A stretch of 64,000 bases of DNA from NCBI GenBank assembly GCA_027943335.1, contig BSBK01006751.1:836501-900500 (forward strand). The letters are read 5' to 3'. Shown here piece after piece: positions 23,201 to 35,800 of the stretch. The translations under genes were made by a program, and so were the position numbers. Every line of letters begins with the position of its first letter. Within the stretch, counting starts at the first letter, position 1. The notes beneath the pieces were generated by a model. The model did no database searches. It saw only the letters and a list, made by a program, of their open reading frames with translations, and was not told where the DNA came from. Source of the DNA: Chamaecyparis obtusa (lineage: Eukaryota; Streptophyta; Pinopsida; Cupressales; Cupressaceae).

Positions 23201-25350
23201 CAAATTCTTGAACACAAAGAACCATTGATAGATATGATTCATGTGTACAATAGCTAACAACCAGTTGTTCCAATCATGGTGTCCAATAATTATGTTAGAA
23301 AAAGCATCTACAAATCCCTTACACAACCATAATAGATTCAAACCATGAACTATAAGAACCTAACAATGGGACTAACAAAGATACAGCCTAAACAAATCTT
23401 GATCATAGTCCACCCTATTGTAAGGCCCAAGAAGTAACTCTATCTTAAAGCTACACATTCCTCTAGATGAAGCTCAAAGGTTAGGTAGCTGAAGCATAGC
23501 AATACTTGTATGAATATAGGAATAATTTGATGTACAATCATTTGCTAGCTTGGTTTGTGAGTTTTCCACATAATATTTTCCCTTTAACCACATTTATAGT
23601 TTGAGAAAATAAAAAAAAATTGTTTCAGATTTATATTATCCTTTTGAACTAGCACCTTGCCATCAAAATGCATAATCATTAGTCATCTCAATAGAATTCC
23701 TATTGATTAGTAGGATATCCTTATAAAAATTTGATGCATGGATTTCTTGTGAATTATCGACTGCTATGTATCCTGCAACTATGGAAGGAATAGTGTTGGT
23801 GTTATGTTTCATTTATTATTGAATTCAATGGTTTCCAAGATGTGTTGAAGAGTTTTCTCCTTGTTTAATGTTAATTGTTCCTACACAATCCACTCATAAA
23901 ATAGTGAAATGCTATGTGGAAGGGATGGTTGATAGTGTTCCTTGAGGGAAGGGGGATTGTGAAAGACTTGTTATCATTGTATTGTGTATTTCCAATATGT
24001 TTGGATGTAGGGAAGATCAGGAGAATGAAGGATCACTCACTGATTGCATGATAACCCAGTTTTGAAGGGTCACTGGTTGAGGGGACAGTCAAGGTCCAGA
24101 TGATTGTGCCTTTGGAGGACCCTATTTCTTTCTATTAATTTCTATTCAAATTGGATGCATGGATTTCTTGTGAATTATCAGTTGCTATGTATCCTGCAAC
24201 TACATCCGTAAATCTGCATATACTTCTCTAGGGTTGTAAGCCACTTAGGGATCAAAATATAGAGACTAAATCAAAATCATTCTTTGTCCTATTTCCTTTT
24301 AACAAAGTCTCAACTATCAATGATACAATATATAGTAGATGCCCTAAGCTATCAAATATACAAATGGCACCTAGCTAGAAGCTCACCAGGAGAATGAATG
24401 ATCACTCACTGATTGCATGATAACCCAGTTTTGAAGGGTCATTGGTTGAGGGGACAGTCAAGGTCTGGATGATTGGGCCATTGGAGGACCCTAGTTCTTT
24501 GTATTAATTGCTATTCAAATTGGATGCATGGATTTCTTGTGAATTATCAGCTGCTATGTATCTTGAAACTACATCTGTAAATCTACATATACTTCTCTAG
24601 GGTTGTAAGCCACTTAGGGATCAAAATAAAGAAACTAAATAAAAATCATTCTTTGTCCTATTTCCTTTTAACAAAGTCTCAACTATCAATGATACAATAC
24701 ATTTGATGCCCTAAGATATCAATACAAATGGCACCTAGCTAGAAACTCATGGGCTGTCCATTTGATAACCACAGTCAACATTTCAAAAAAATAGATATCC
24801 TTGAGCACAAGCACCAATAACATCAAATAATGGAGTTAAAGCATGGGCTAGGGCACAACACCAGTAGAATGCGGTCATTTTAGCGACAACAATATACAAT
24901 GGCATCATTAAACATATATGCCAGTAATATCAACAAATGTGAATCCAAACATTTGAATACAGTGAATTAATATCCTTGAGCACAAGCACCAATAACATCA
25001 AATAATAGAGATAAAGCATTGGCTACATCATGACACCAGTAGAATGCGGTCATTTTAGAGAGCATTCATGATCAAATAAAATGAAATGCATTCAAATATG
25101 ATGTCAGAGGCTCGAAAGATGAAGAAATCACATACCTTCTCCCACACTCAGCTTTCTCTCCTTTTCTCCCGCTCCTTCTCTACCCAATTGAAATAAAAAT
25201 GATGAGGTCATTTCACTTTTTTTTTATCTATACCCTAACTCTATTGAAATTTTGATGGTCAATTAAACATCCATTGGAATATCAACATCATAGGGGCCTA
25301 TTACAAAAAAAAACACCAAATTCATAATAAAAAGTTACCCGTCGGAAACT
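20225..25350. repeat. CACTA-1 right arm: repeat modules, no gene recognised
   Basis: It holds modules shared with the left arm and internal duplications. About 24020-24380 is repeated directly at about 24390-24750 (period near 368 bp). The GATCACTCACTGATT motif is at about 22306, 22367, 24029 and 24398. A 24-bp inverted repeat lies at about 21183-21206 and 21260-21285 (ATCTTCATTGTCTTCT and its complement). Segment 24945-25230 is an inverted copy of 7700-8000. Stretch 20280-21180 and 22400-23750 show no recognisable coding sequence. Confidence 0.7.
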
Positions 25351-25353
25351 TCT

Positions 25354-25382
25354 ATCAAAATTTGGCCCCAAATGTAGTAGTG
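25354..25382 (-). repeat. CACTA-1 right terminal inverted repeat
   Basis: Read on the minus strand it starts CACTACTACATTTGGGG and pairs with the left end at 5259-5287. Confidence 0.88.
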
Positions 25383-26708
25383 TCAGTAACCAATGTTGTT
25401 GAGCTATGCAAAAATTAGAAAATTAAAGTTAAGACCTTCAACCCAATAGGCATTTTCACATGTGATCTTATCAGTTAACTTAATTGATCCTTTACCTCTC
25501 ATAGGACATGGTGCATCAATACCAAACTTAACACTTCTACCTTTGTAATGATCTAGGGTTTAAAATTTACTTTTATCACCAGTCATGTGATGTGAGAAAC
25601 CACTATCAATAATCTATTTATCACATTTACTCACATAAGAAATAAGTGCAGTTTTGTCATCTTCATCAGAATCATCTTTCATAGCAACATAAACTACTTA
25701 AATATCAAAATCATCAGTGTCACTATTAGTTTCCTCTTCAGTAATATAACAGGATTTCTTACCTCTATCCTTGTAGTCCATGTACCTTTAGTGATCTCTA
25801 TTATCTCTCTTATCCTTGTACTTTCTTTCTCTTTCCTCATCCTTTTCATTTCTGTTAGGACATCTTGCTACAATATGGCCAACTTTGTTACATGAAAAAT
25901 AGATTATAGGAAGTTTACCTTTTTATTTTCCTTTTCCTCTTTTCAATCTTCTAGCCATGAGTGCTTCAAGATCATCTAGTTCCTCATCAGAAGTGTCACT
26001 ATCACTTTCACTTTTCACACATTTTTCTTTTCCCATTTTTGACTTATGCAAAACCATTTGTGACTTGAATGCAATTTCAACATTAGGAACAATGTAGCTA
26101 TCATAGTTAGATAGCTCAAAAGCAGTAAGCTTACCAACAAGACTTTCCAAAGTTAAAACATTACCAGGGTTACACCTTGATTCTTGAATTACATAAATTT
26201 TGATAGCATAGATAGGAAGCAAAGTTCTGAATACCTTACCAATAAAAGTCTCATCATTAATGATTTTATTAGCTCCTCTAATAGCATTCACTATCTCCTT
26301 AATTCTACCATAGTACTGAGCAATATTTTCACCTTCTTGCATTTTCATTTCATCAAACTTACCTCTCAAGATTTCATCTTTATCTCTCAATACATTTGTA
26401 TCACCACCATAGATAGTTGCAAGAGTATCCCACATTTTCTTTGCATTAGTGCAATCTTTGATATCTTCAAATTTGGGATAGCTTAAGGTAGATGCAATCT
26501 CAAACATTTCTTGATTGTGTTCATGTTTTTCTTTCATCTCCTCGGTAGTCAAAGGTGTAGCAGATATAACATAGTCATTCTCAACATAGTACTTTTTCAA
26601 ATCACCAATACCAGCTAGATGCAATTTCATCAGACCCTTCCATACAGGGAAGTTCTCTTTGTTCAACTTCGGTACCTCCTTTTTATACTTCTTGATCATT
26701 AGCTTCAA
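25383..26708 (-). pseudogene. copia-1 gag and protease part
   Basis: A 261-codon open frame at 26708-25923 is a Ty1-copia Gag of the UBN2 type. It has NFPVWKGLMKLHL near the start, AKKMWDTLATIYGG and MQEGENIAQYYGRIKEIVN in the middle, LLPIYAI, LTLESLVGKLTAFEL, and an acidic SDSDTSDEE linker before RRLKRGKGK. Gag coats the RNA in the virus-like particle. Downstream of a stop lies a zinc-knuckle remnant, YFSCNKVGHIVARCP, whose first Cys is Tyr. A protease motif IIDSGFSHHMTGD (active-site Asp kept) and GKGSIKLTDKI...NAYWVEGLN follow, up to the CACTA-1 insertion. Several stops interrupt the part below 25923. Confidence 0.88.
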
Positions 26709-26742
26709 GTACCTTTAAACTTTTCTCTATAAGCACCAACAA

Positions 26743-26753
26743 CTCTGATACCA
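26743..26753 (-). promoter_or_regulatory. copia-1 primer-binding site
   Basis: The minus strand reads TGGTATCAGAG, complementary to the 3' end of initiator-Met tRNA, two bases inside the 5' LTR. This is the usual primer for first-strand synthesis in plant copia elements. Confidence 0.88.
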
Positions 26754-26755
26754 AT

Positions 26756-28268
26756 TATTAATATTATTTAGAACAACAGACAAGGGGGTGAATCAGTTGT
26801 TCTCAAGTCCAAATGTACCAATTGAACTTTTAAACACTTCAACAATCACAGATCTAATCACCAACACAACTTGGTCTCTAAAGTATATATATCATAAACA
26901 TATAACATGCAACCCACTGTCTAAAAGTAATTAACTTGCAGAATATAGAAACATTCAAATCAAAACATTCACAAAAGTATAACACCAAGATTTATAGTGG
27001 AAACCCAACTTGGGAAAAACCACTTTGTAACATGTTACTGATATTTTCACTCTTCTGAAGTGAGCTCTATGAAAAGCCAACCTTGTTAAAGGTTTACAAG
27101 CACACTGCTAGGTGTGACCCTGTTAAAAGATTTAAACACTATCAAAAGTGACCTGGTTAAAGGATTTAAGTACATTCCATTAGAATGCCACCTTGATTAA
27201 AGGATTTAAACAATGATTGTTAGGTCAACCTTGATTAAAGGATTTAGACTGATACAATGGTTAGAAAGTAACAGTAGTTTCTAATCTGAAAAAAATACAA
27301 CTCACTTTGAAAATAACAGATCCAATTTGCACATATATGTTGATTTACTGACTGAGCTCCATTTCCATCTCCATCATTGATCTCCTCAAAATTCACTTCA
27401 AGAAATCACAACTCCGATCAACTCCTTCACAATTTCACCTCCAACCTTCTGCTTAGACTTGTCAGTCAATAACATCAACAACATCATCCCATTTTGTAAC
27501 GTCACAATTAGGTTTTCCTTTATACCTCTTCAATTAGGTAGATCCATCTTTTGCCGCTTAATCTCCTCAATAGATCTTAGATTTAGGTCAGATTCATTGA
27601 ATCCTTCCATCATTTAATTTCTTCATCCTTCCTACTAGATACATCTTCAAACTTCTCATTGAATCCATAGTAAAATAATTTACCATGCATTAAATTCTCC
27701 ATACAATCAATTAATAAAGTCAACATGATTTACATATCCCAAGAATTCAACTATGTTGGCTGGGAATCTCAATTCTTTCTCCAAATGTAAATTACTGACA
27801 CTCGGTTAATACCGTGTTCATCTCCTTGGTCATCACTATGTAACTCAATCATCTCTACAAACTGTCTTCCTCAGCTAACACTGTCTTGCTTGGTAATTTC
27901 CTATCGCTTGACATAAACTGATGTTCGATCAATAATAGATTTAATTAGCATATACTAGCGCTCGGTCGACACTAACATCACTCAACTTAAACTAGATTTC
28001 TTCACTTTTGTTTGGTTAAGCTTACTTCTTCAAGTCTTTCTTCTTACTTAAATAAACAATACATTATCTTATCAATGTGCCAAATAATCAAGTACCCATT
28101 GAAGTATCAAATAACTCAACCTTTCCTTAGGTTCTCTTGTTATCTCCCTTGCCCTAATCCATTTCATCAATCAATAGATATGGTACTCTCTTAGATAGCA
28201 ATTGTCTTACCAGTTAAGGTTTGACATCAATGACAATACAACAATTGTTTCTATTGCAATTTACAATA
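26756..28268 (-). repeat. copia-1 5' LTR
   Basis: This 1513-bp LTR is homologous throughout to 1460-2979. It is bounded by the primer-binding site on one side and the GCAAG target copy (28269-28273) on the other. Its outer end has mutated to TTTACAATA from TTTCCAACA. Confidence 0.88.
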
Positions 28269-28273
28269 GCAAG

Positions 28274-29410
28274 ATGAGATGATCAATAAAAGGAAAGTAA
28301 GTCAAGACACCGAGTACACAAATTTAGTTACTGAGTGAAGTAAATAGAATTTTTATTATAGGAAAAGGATTTAGCTACTGAGAAAGGAACAAAATTTTAA
28401 ATGCAAGGATCAAAACAACATTTAATTATGATCCATGATGATCTGGAAGAGTCTAAGGATGAGGAAGAGTTATTTAAAGAGATCTACAATCAGGAAAATT
28501 CAACGTGATGATTTACGGTAAGATCTAAGTTGCAAAAGGTGAAGGTACAAGTTCCAAGAAATGTTCAAGTTCTTAGGTGATGATAAAATGTTTTACTGAG
28601 TTCCAAATTCATTGAATTAGTTTAAGGAGTTGATCTGACAGTTGAGATTAATCAAAGGAAAACATAATAAAGGAGACTAAGAGGAAAAACAAAGTCTATA
28701 TAAAGGATGAAAATAAATGGAAAACAAGTTGGAAAAGTTGAAAGGTGGATGTGTAATCGAGTGATCCAGTGAAGAAGAAAAAGGTTTAAATCTGAGTTTG
28801 CAAGTAGAGATTGATGAAGTGTTGAGGCCAGTAGAAAGCGAAGGAAACAAGTGAAGACAAAGGGTGCATAAGGGATCTGATTAATCAAGAGGTAGTTACA
28901 GATTTATAGATCAATTTTTATATTGTTTCTTATTAACATTTGTAGCAGAAAAATCTCTTAACCGAGTGGACTTAATAGTCTTATTGTAAAACCTTGAAAG
29001 AGGTGACATTATAGAAGAGTGTTTCAAGACCTTTAACCAGGCCACTCCTAATAGGGTGAAGATCCTAACATATCTGAGGGAAATCCCCTAATAGGGTGAC
29101 ATTTAACAATGTGTGTTGTAATCTTTAACCAGATTGGCTTTTAACTAAGCATACTTCAGAAGATTTTTTCTTTAGTGGGTGACAATTCCCACAATGGTTT
29201 TTGCCCAAATTAGGTTTCCAAGTTAAATACTAGTGTTATATGTGTTGAATGTTTATTGTGAATGTTATTGTTGATTGATAAGTTAATTTACTGATATCAG
29301 TTAATGTTGAAGTTTGTCTAACTAAGTTTTTACCGAGCTGAATTAGAGAAAAAATTTAAGTTTTAAAGAATCACTAATTACTGAATCATCCCCCTCTTAG
29401 TAATCCAACA
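28274..29410 (+). repeat. copia-0 3' LTR, right part
   Basis: This continues the LTR that starts at 1116. It contains CCTTTAACCAGGCC and CTAATAGGGTGA units at about 29030-29150, like those in other copia LTRs here (inverted near 40060-40200). It ends CCCCCTCTTAGTAATCCAACA at 29410. No coding region is present; the open frame on the minus strand at 28652-28888 is incidental. Confidence 0.6.
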
Positions 29411-31453
29411 CATATGTTCTTCTTAGAAACATCTATGCAGAAGCAAGAAGGTGTGGTAAAGCTCAAATAGTTCAATCACACTTATATATGAGCATTATTA
29501 CATTACATATATAATTGAGCATTAGGTTTTCCTGGTTGACCTTCATGCCCATGTTGTCAATCTTGTAGACACCTTAAACCTTATTATTAAGATTTCATTT
29601 GTACCTATGGTGGTTTTGTGAAAAAAATTCTTGGTGTTTGTAGATCATATATGAATATAGGTTGAGTATTTCCAAAACATGAGTTATACAAGGTTGTTGA
29701 ATATTGTAAGAGTCATTTGTGTCCTAGGTGCACATAGCCATGCTATTTTAGTGGATGAAGGTTGAACATAGTTCAATAAAACATTTTTCACTCACAAACA
29801 TTTTTGTCAAATAGTTGGTATACATTTGGTTAGATTGTGTTTATGCAACTTTGTTTGAGGAATATAATATAGCATGTAATCTACAGATTCAAACATCAAA
29901 ATTTGTATAAAAAACAAAAAGTAATTGCATAATATATCATATTGGAAATTCTTCCTGTTATCATATTTTAAACCATTTTGTTAAAACTTTACATACTTTC
30001 ATAACCCTGAAATTTGGAAAACTTGTCTCGAACCTGTAGATTATTTGACATATTAACTATGTCATTTTCTTTGAGAAGGGTTATAATAATGCATATGCAT
30101 GTTCTCTCTAAATGGTATACATTTTTAGTTTTAGAATATAGTGATAAATTAATATTATGAGACTTATGAGACTTTTCCATTCAACATTCTTAGTGTTCCA
30201 AGATAATATGGAAGAAAAATTACTCAAGTTTTATTTTTCATTGTTGTTGTTCATTTTTTCTTTTGCTAATAAGTAGCTCCCCTTGTTCTTGCACAAAACT
30301 TATTTAGCAAGTTGTAGGGTATAAATAAATATTGTAGAAAGTGTGATGAATGGTACATATAATATTTCATGTGATCTCCTTTGCAATCATAAATATTTGC
30401 AATTTTTCTTAATAAATATGAGTGTTTAGCATTTGATATTTATACTTCATGAAAAAGTAACAAATGCTCAAATCTGTGTTAAAAATATCATCAAGCAATA
30501 GAAACACATGTAGTTTCTTTTCTAAACAATAACTACTTGTATCTTAAACATGAAAACATAATTTGGTTTAAAAACCAATTGATAACATTGACATCTGTGG
30601 AAAAGCATCAGTACATTAGGATTTAAGTGAGAAGAAACTAAAAAATATTTTAGAATTCAAAGGTTAGTTTAGTTTGTTGATATGCTTTCAACCTTCAAAA
30701 CATTGAGGAGCATGATAACCATTACACTGACTGGCATAACTACAATGATAGAAAGGGGTGCAGTGTAATAGTGTGATGGTGTCAACATAAACTATGACAA
30801 AGCCAACATTAAAGAATATTAAAAGCTAAAACACAAGTGACTTATATTTGAAAAAAAAAGTAAACATTATAAAGTAATTATTATCTAAATAAAATAGAAT
30901 AAATCTTAAATAAATAAACTAACTATAAAATAACTCTTTTAAGTAAATATAAATTAAATTAAATAACACTGAAATACAAATATAAATATCGTGTAGATGT
31001 TTGATTTAAGTAATTTTCCTTTTTCATTTATCTTTTCAAAATAAAAAATTTAATGCTTTTTTGAATTATAATCTAAGAAGAGAGTACCTTATCTGTTATG
31101 TAATTTCTATTTTTAACACTTAACTGATCTTGGGTTTATATTTTTTTTGCAGAGTTTTGAATTTTTTGGTGTCTTTTATTGTAGAATGTTAAGAAATAGG
31201 AGGGTATCTTAAAATGTATAGAACAATCTGCCAAGGTACATTTATAATTTTTCTTGGTAAAAAAATTTCAATTTTAATTACTTTTGTAAATTATAGACTA
31301 TATATGTGGATGCATGATAACTTCTCTTTTTACTTTTGTAAATTGATTATATAACAACTAAGTTTCTTTAGTTTCTACTTTCATAGTTAGCATTTATCTT
31401 GCTGGGAAATTTTAGTTTTAAATTTTATAGAGACTGTGTTGTCTTTTTATCAG
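29411..31453. other. no recognisable feature
   Basis: AT-rich sequence with only short chance frames. It may be intronic or decayed repeat. Nothing could be assigned. Confidence 0.5.
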
Positions 31454-31560
31454 GTTTGGCAACCAAGAGTTAACAAACTTGAAAAAGGAGACAAACTTAC
31501 ATTTGATAAAACTGCTAATGATTGCATGCATGCATTTGATATAGGATGGCTTTGTTTAAG
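31454..31560 (+). pseudogene. lone exon of a GRWD1-type WD-repeat gene
   Basis: It lies between an acceptor (TTTTATCAG) and a donor (AAG|GTAATA). The frame reads VWQPRVNKLEKGDKLTFD and then MHAFDIGWLCLR. This matches the conserved start of plant glutamate-rich WD-repeat protein 1 homologues (VWQPGVD.LE.GEEL..D.TAYNSLH.FH.GWPCLSF), which act in ribosome assembly and histone binding. No other WD-repeat exon was found nearby, and key residues of the block are changed (Pro to Leu in GWPCLS). It is most likely a stray or captured exon rather than a working gene. Confidence 0.62.
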
Positions 31561-32797
31561 GTAATAATTTTTATGGTTACCTATGGTGTTTGGGTGCATT
31601 TATTATTCCTTTTACTTAATTAATTACTAAAATTATATGGTATGTAATACACTTGGATTGGTGCGCATTGAATTCCCTCATACTTTATACTCTAAGGTTG
31701 GAACTCAGGTAGTGTAAAAGGAATTGTTTTTTCAATTGTTGGTTACATCTACATTCACAATTCTTTCTTTCTTGTAAATTGCACCCCAAATCTGCCTCCA
31801 CACATAAATTGCTCATTTACTAGTCTTACTTTGAATATTTGTTTTTGTAATATCAGGAATGCCTAGTCTTTAATTACTATTATATTTATTTAAGTTATTT
31901 CCATATACAACCAATATGTATTTGAATCTTAGAATTGTCCTTAAATTATATATATGGTCAATATGGTAAGTTAGCTTAAAATGGGCTTGCATAGAAAAGG
32001 AATTTAATTTCTTTCTTTCCCATTTAGCACCCAAATTTATTCTTTTAGACTTGAGTATTAAAAAAATGTTCCATCAGGCGTCATACTAAACAATATGCTT
32101 TTGTTTCAAATCTAGGTTTAGAGGCATCACCAATACACACAAAATTACTAGTTCTAGAGTAGTCCCAAGGTAAAAACTAGAGTGGTATATTTGGAACAAC
32201 AAATAGTAGTTTTAGGATTTATGAGATTGTCTTAAAATATTTTTTGTTATTTGAAATAGAAACCTAAGACACTTGTAATTGCAATCACTTTTTTTCCTTC
32301 TTTATCATACTTTTTGTTTAAAAAATCAATATCGTTGAGGTTAAATCTAAGTGCCAAGTAAATATTTTATCCTCTTGATTTTTCCTTTCTAAATTTAGAA
32401 GCATAAGAGTCTATTATTGAATCAAGATAGGTAGTCTATCAAACTATAATTAATTTTGTTAGAGAAAATGATACATGATTATTAATCCTGCTAAGCAAGG
32501 AAACAAAGTACAAAAGAAATGTAATTCAATAAAATGTTTACAACCTCTCCCACTCTAGGTAATGCACTTTGTAGCAATGATTCTTTTGGAATTTTCTTAA
32601 TAGAAAATCTAATGGAGTTATATTTATAACTTTTGGCCTCTGGATATAACTCATGATTATTTTTGCAATATTCAGTCACTCCCTTGTCTGATTGATTATC
32701 TTAGTTTTTGAAATGTCACATGGGCTGGAAGAAGTGTAAAAAATGTTAAGTTTGATGCTTTTGATGCAGACATCTTAGAATCATGAAACTCACTTAG
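31561..32797. other. no recognisable feature
   Basis: AT-rich, T-rich on the plus strand, intron-like in composition. No further exon of the preceding fragment could be seen. Confidence 0.45.
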
Positions 32798-32889
32798 GCA
32801 AAACTAAATCAGAAAGCTAGGCAACAGGAACAATTGAAGATTGAGGCGGCAAAGAAGAAACTTACAAAAATTAAGAAGGATGTTGAATG
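32798..32889 (+). pseudogene. coiled-coil exon-like fragment, unidentified
   Basis: An open frame between a CTTAG acceptor and a TG|GTATGT donor reads AKLNQKARQQEQLKIEA then AKKKLTKIKKDVE. It is strongly charged and helix-forming. The family is not recognised. It may belong to the same captured block as the GRWD1-like exon 1.2 kb upstream, on the same strand. Confidence 0.35.
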
Positions 32890-35800
32890 GTATGTATGGA
32901 CTTTTACTTGTTTCATTTTTTGGTGAAAGTGAGGAATGCACTTATTTCAGTGCTTCTCATTTTTGTTCATTTCTTAGTCTCACTCTCCTTCTTTGTTACT
33001 TGAAACTATCTCAATCTCAATGCCTACTATTGGTACTCTCAATTCTTGAGATTACCACTATTGAAATTTTGAGGAGCCCTTTGAAGATTTGAGTATCATG
33101 TTTTTGCCTTCATGCATTCAGATACCTTGTGATTTCCATGCTTTATCATTTGAGGAGGTATGTTCTTCACCTTTCTTTTAGCCCTTTTGATCATTTACGC
33201 CCCCTATTCTTTTATTAGGGTTTAGGGCTTTGGATCAATTAAAATATTTTCAGTAAACCTTGTATTTTTATTTTTCTGTGGTTACTTTTTTGGCTTATAA
33301 GGCTGCGGGGTTCATCATCATTAAAAGAGGGACCTAATTGTTAAAACCTAGCACCATAAATAATTAAGTGTGGGTCCTTTTTAATCTTTCGCACCTCAAG
33401 TTGTATTTTTCTATGGTCTCGCCCTATAGCCTTTCCTTTTATTTCATAGAGTTATGGGTTAACTATTCATGCTTGATGGGACCCTTTCCTTTTTCAAGAG
33501 GTGGGCTATGTGTTGTTTTCTCATTTTCCCTAGGATCCCATGATGATGTCATGAGATAGACCCAGATGATTGTGGGATGGAAAATATTTTCTATCTTTCA
33601 ATTGTTCATTGATCAATGGTTTACATTGATATCTTATGCTATGTTCACCATTCCTCTTGGTTAAAGATCATATTACTAATACATCCATCTTTCAACACAT
33701 GCTTATTTTCAATGATGATCTTTTAATCTATCTGAAATGGTGCTTGAAAAATACTCTACCTTATCGGTGCTCCAATAGTAAAGTGCTACAAAGATCGACG
33801 GTCCTCATGACCCCATGATCAAACTTGCTCAAATATTTTTCGGTGCAAGATCACGAGATGGTGTCGCATATCTTGGCTCATTTTTTTATTGACCGCATGG
33901 GACTGAGTTATGTGACATTTGGTGATAGATGGAGGTGCTTGATTGGTCATATTTAATAGCAGATTTTTTAATGTTGAAGTTGTTGATTATGCCGAGGTTA
34001 AAATATTTGCAACTTATGTGCTAATCTTTTAGCACATGGGTAAAATTAATGAATATGTTTTGATCTAATCAAAAAGGTGATCGACCTTTATTTCATAAGT
34101 ATGATTTTTGTTGCGAGTGATAGTTCTCATGATCTTGTGACTCAATTTAATTGATCTTTATCTTGCATGGGATCACGATATGTTGCCATGTTTTTGTGGT
34201 TGGCCAATGTTTTCAAAGGTGGTGTTGGATGACGAGGTGGTGACTTGGGTGTTTCTATTTATTAATTTATTGGTCCACGTTCCATGTCAAAATTTGGCAT
34301 TCAAATGGACCAGTGATTGTCAATTGATTGGATAGAAGGGAAAGGGATCGATGGTTTATTGCACCTAGTGTGAGGGTTAGTGGATAGTGATTGAAAGTTA
34401 AAATGGTGGCAGGCCATCATATTATTATGAGAGTTTCACAAGGCAATAAGGAGGAATTTTAGAAGCAAGGATAGAGACATGATGGGTTTTTCATAAATGG
34501 ATTTATTTGATGTGGCATGCACAAGAATCAAGGGGTCACTTATGGTAGGAAAATTTTGAAGATTTTTAGGTTTACGGTGAGCTGAAAGAAAGATTTGATA
34601 CTATAAAGGAAGAGATAAGTAGAATATTAAATGCAAATAAATTATTTGGTGTTCAAGGAGTACATTCATGAGATTTTTCCATTGTGTATGAATTTAGAAT
34701 TTATAAATTATTCTTCCCAGTAGACTTCATTATTTAGATATTAATAGAAATGGATGTTAAACAAGGTAGATGACTTCTAGAACACGATAAACTTTGTGAA
34801 GATACAATTGTAGGAGGTTTATTGGGATGGAAGGAAGGATCTATGTGCATCATAGCTAGAGGGGTATTTAAATGGAGAGTTATAGAAAAATATGTATTTA
34901 AAGAAAAATGGTGTTGCAAACTCAATATCCACAAGGCTAACACTCTCATACTTACTGATGATGGCATTACATGGAGGTGCAAGATGAAGAAGATTTCAAT
35001 GAGACCTCTAAATTATGTAGTAACCTCCAGAAAATGGGAGGGAGGTTTCTTAGAATCTTGTATCCTTGCGCTCTCTGCAAAAATGCCAATCAATGACGGG
35101 TTTGCAGAGATTTTTGAAAATATTTGATGTAAGTCAACTCTACAAATTTGATGGCCCATCTAGGGCATCATATTGGAATGGCTCATAACTTTTCAATTTC
35201 ATCAGCTGGTGGTTTTTTCACCTTTGAAGGTTAAGAGATAGCATACTATGCTAGTGTGATGATTTCATGTATCAAGTCTTGTTAGGTCAGTTTTAGGTTT
35301 TGACCCAAATCTTGTTGCATTCCAATTAATTTTAGAATATTGGGGTCATTAGTGTAGGAGGGAGAAGATATCTTGTCCAATCAGATTGAAGAGGTATAGG
35401 TAGCAGCATTAGATCATATCAAATCTCCTTCTTTTGTCTAGATATATTCTTTCCTTCTCTCTTTTCTAAGTGTTCCAACCTTTTTGGTTTTGAGTTCCAC
35501 TCCTTTATTTTGGAAAACCTTTCTCTTGGATCCAAACATATCTAGTTCTAGTAGCAAGTTTTTTGGTTTTTGGGGTAGTGTTGTAAATCTTCCACAGAGC
35601 AATTTCATGAATCTGGTTTGATTCCTTTTGTTAGTTTTTTGGTGTCTTTAGTCATTGTAATATTATATGACAGAGATAGAATGAGTCTTGTCAATGAAAC
35701 ATAATGTTGATTTAGTTCTATCCATTGTGCAAACCAGATAATTTTTAAGAGAAATAAGAAAAAGTGTTATTCTCTCTTACTGTCTTGTTGTGAGATATAT

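Larger units (their letters stand above)
5259..25382 (-). mobile_element. CACTA-1, a 20-kb CACTA (En/Spm) transposon with TNP2 and SET genes
   Basis: The ends are CACTAGTACATTTGAGG at 5259 and, on the other strand from 25382, CACTACTACATTTGGGG. They share about 24 of the first 29 bases, including a following CAAATT.TGAT block. The element lies inside copia-1, between a GNIG/LNNIGY-type protease-side frame and a QVEFHHE frame. The flanking triplets are TTG on the left and TCA on the right, so the expected 3-bp target duplication has decayed. Inside, in minus-strand order, are a right arm of repeat modules (20.3-25.3 kb), TNP2 (20.22-16.05 kb), the SET/transposase-24-like gene (15.64-12.09 kb), captured exons, and a left arm with foldback and repeats (5.3-10 kb). 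All transposition genes are broken. Confidence 0.88.
1460..28268 (-). mobile_element. copia-1, a Ty1-copia retrotransposon split by a CACTA element
   Basis: This is a complete LTR-to-LTR Ty1-copia element read on the minus strand. The 5' LTR is at 26756-28268, the PBS at 26743-26753, gag and protease at 25383-26708, integrase and RNase H at 3487-5258, the polypurine tract at about 2980-2996, and the 3' LTR at 1460-2979. The host duplication is GCAGG/GCAAG, one mismatch. A 20.1-kb CACTA element sits at 5259-25382, so the copia sequence itself is about 6.7 kb. Reverse transcriptase is missing through an internal deletion (see 3940-4030), several stops are present, and the two LTRs differ at many sites. 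It is therefore an old, non-autonomous relic. Confidence 0.85.

Noticed and set aside
25256..25385. A 3-bp target duplication for CACTA-1
   Set aside because: Flanking triplets are TTG (5256-5258) and TCA (25383-25385); they do not match, so the duplication is not claimed although both TIRs are clear.
34822..35127. 101-codon open frame in the unassigned middle region
   Set aside because: No family resemblance, no splice or element context, and an overlapping frame on the other strand; treated as chance.
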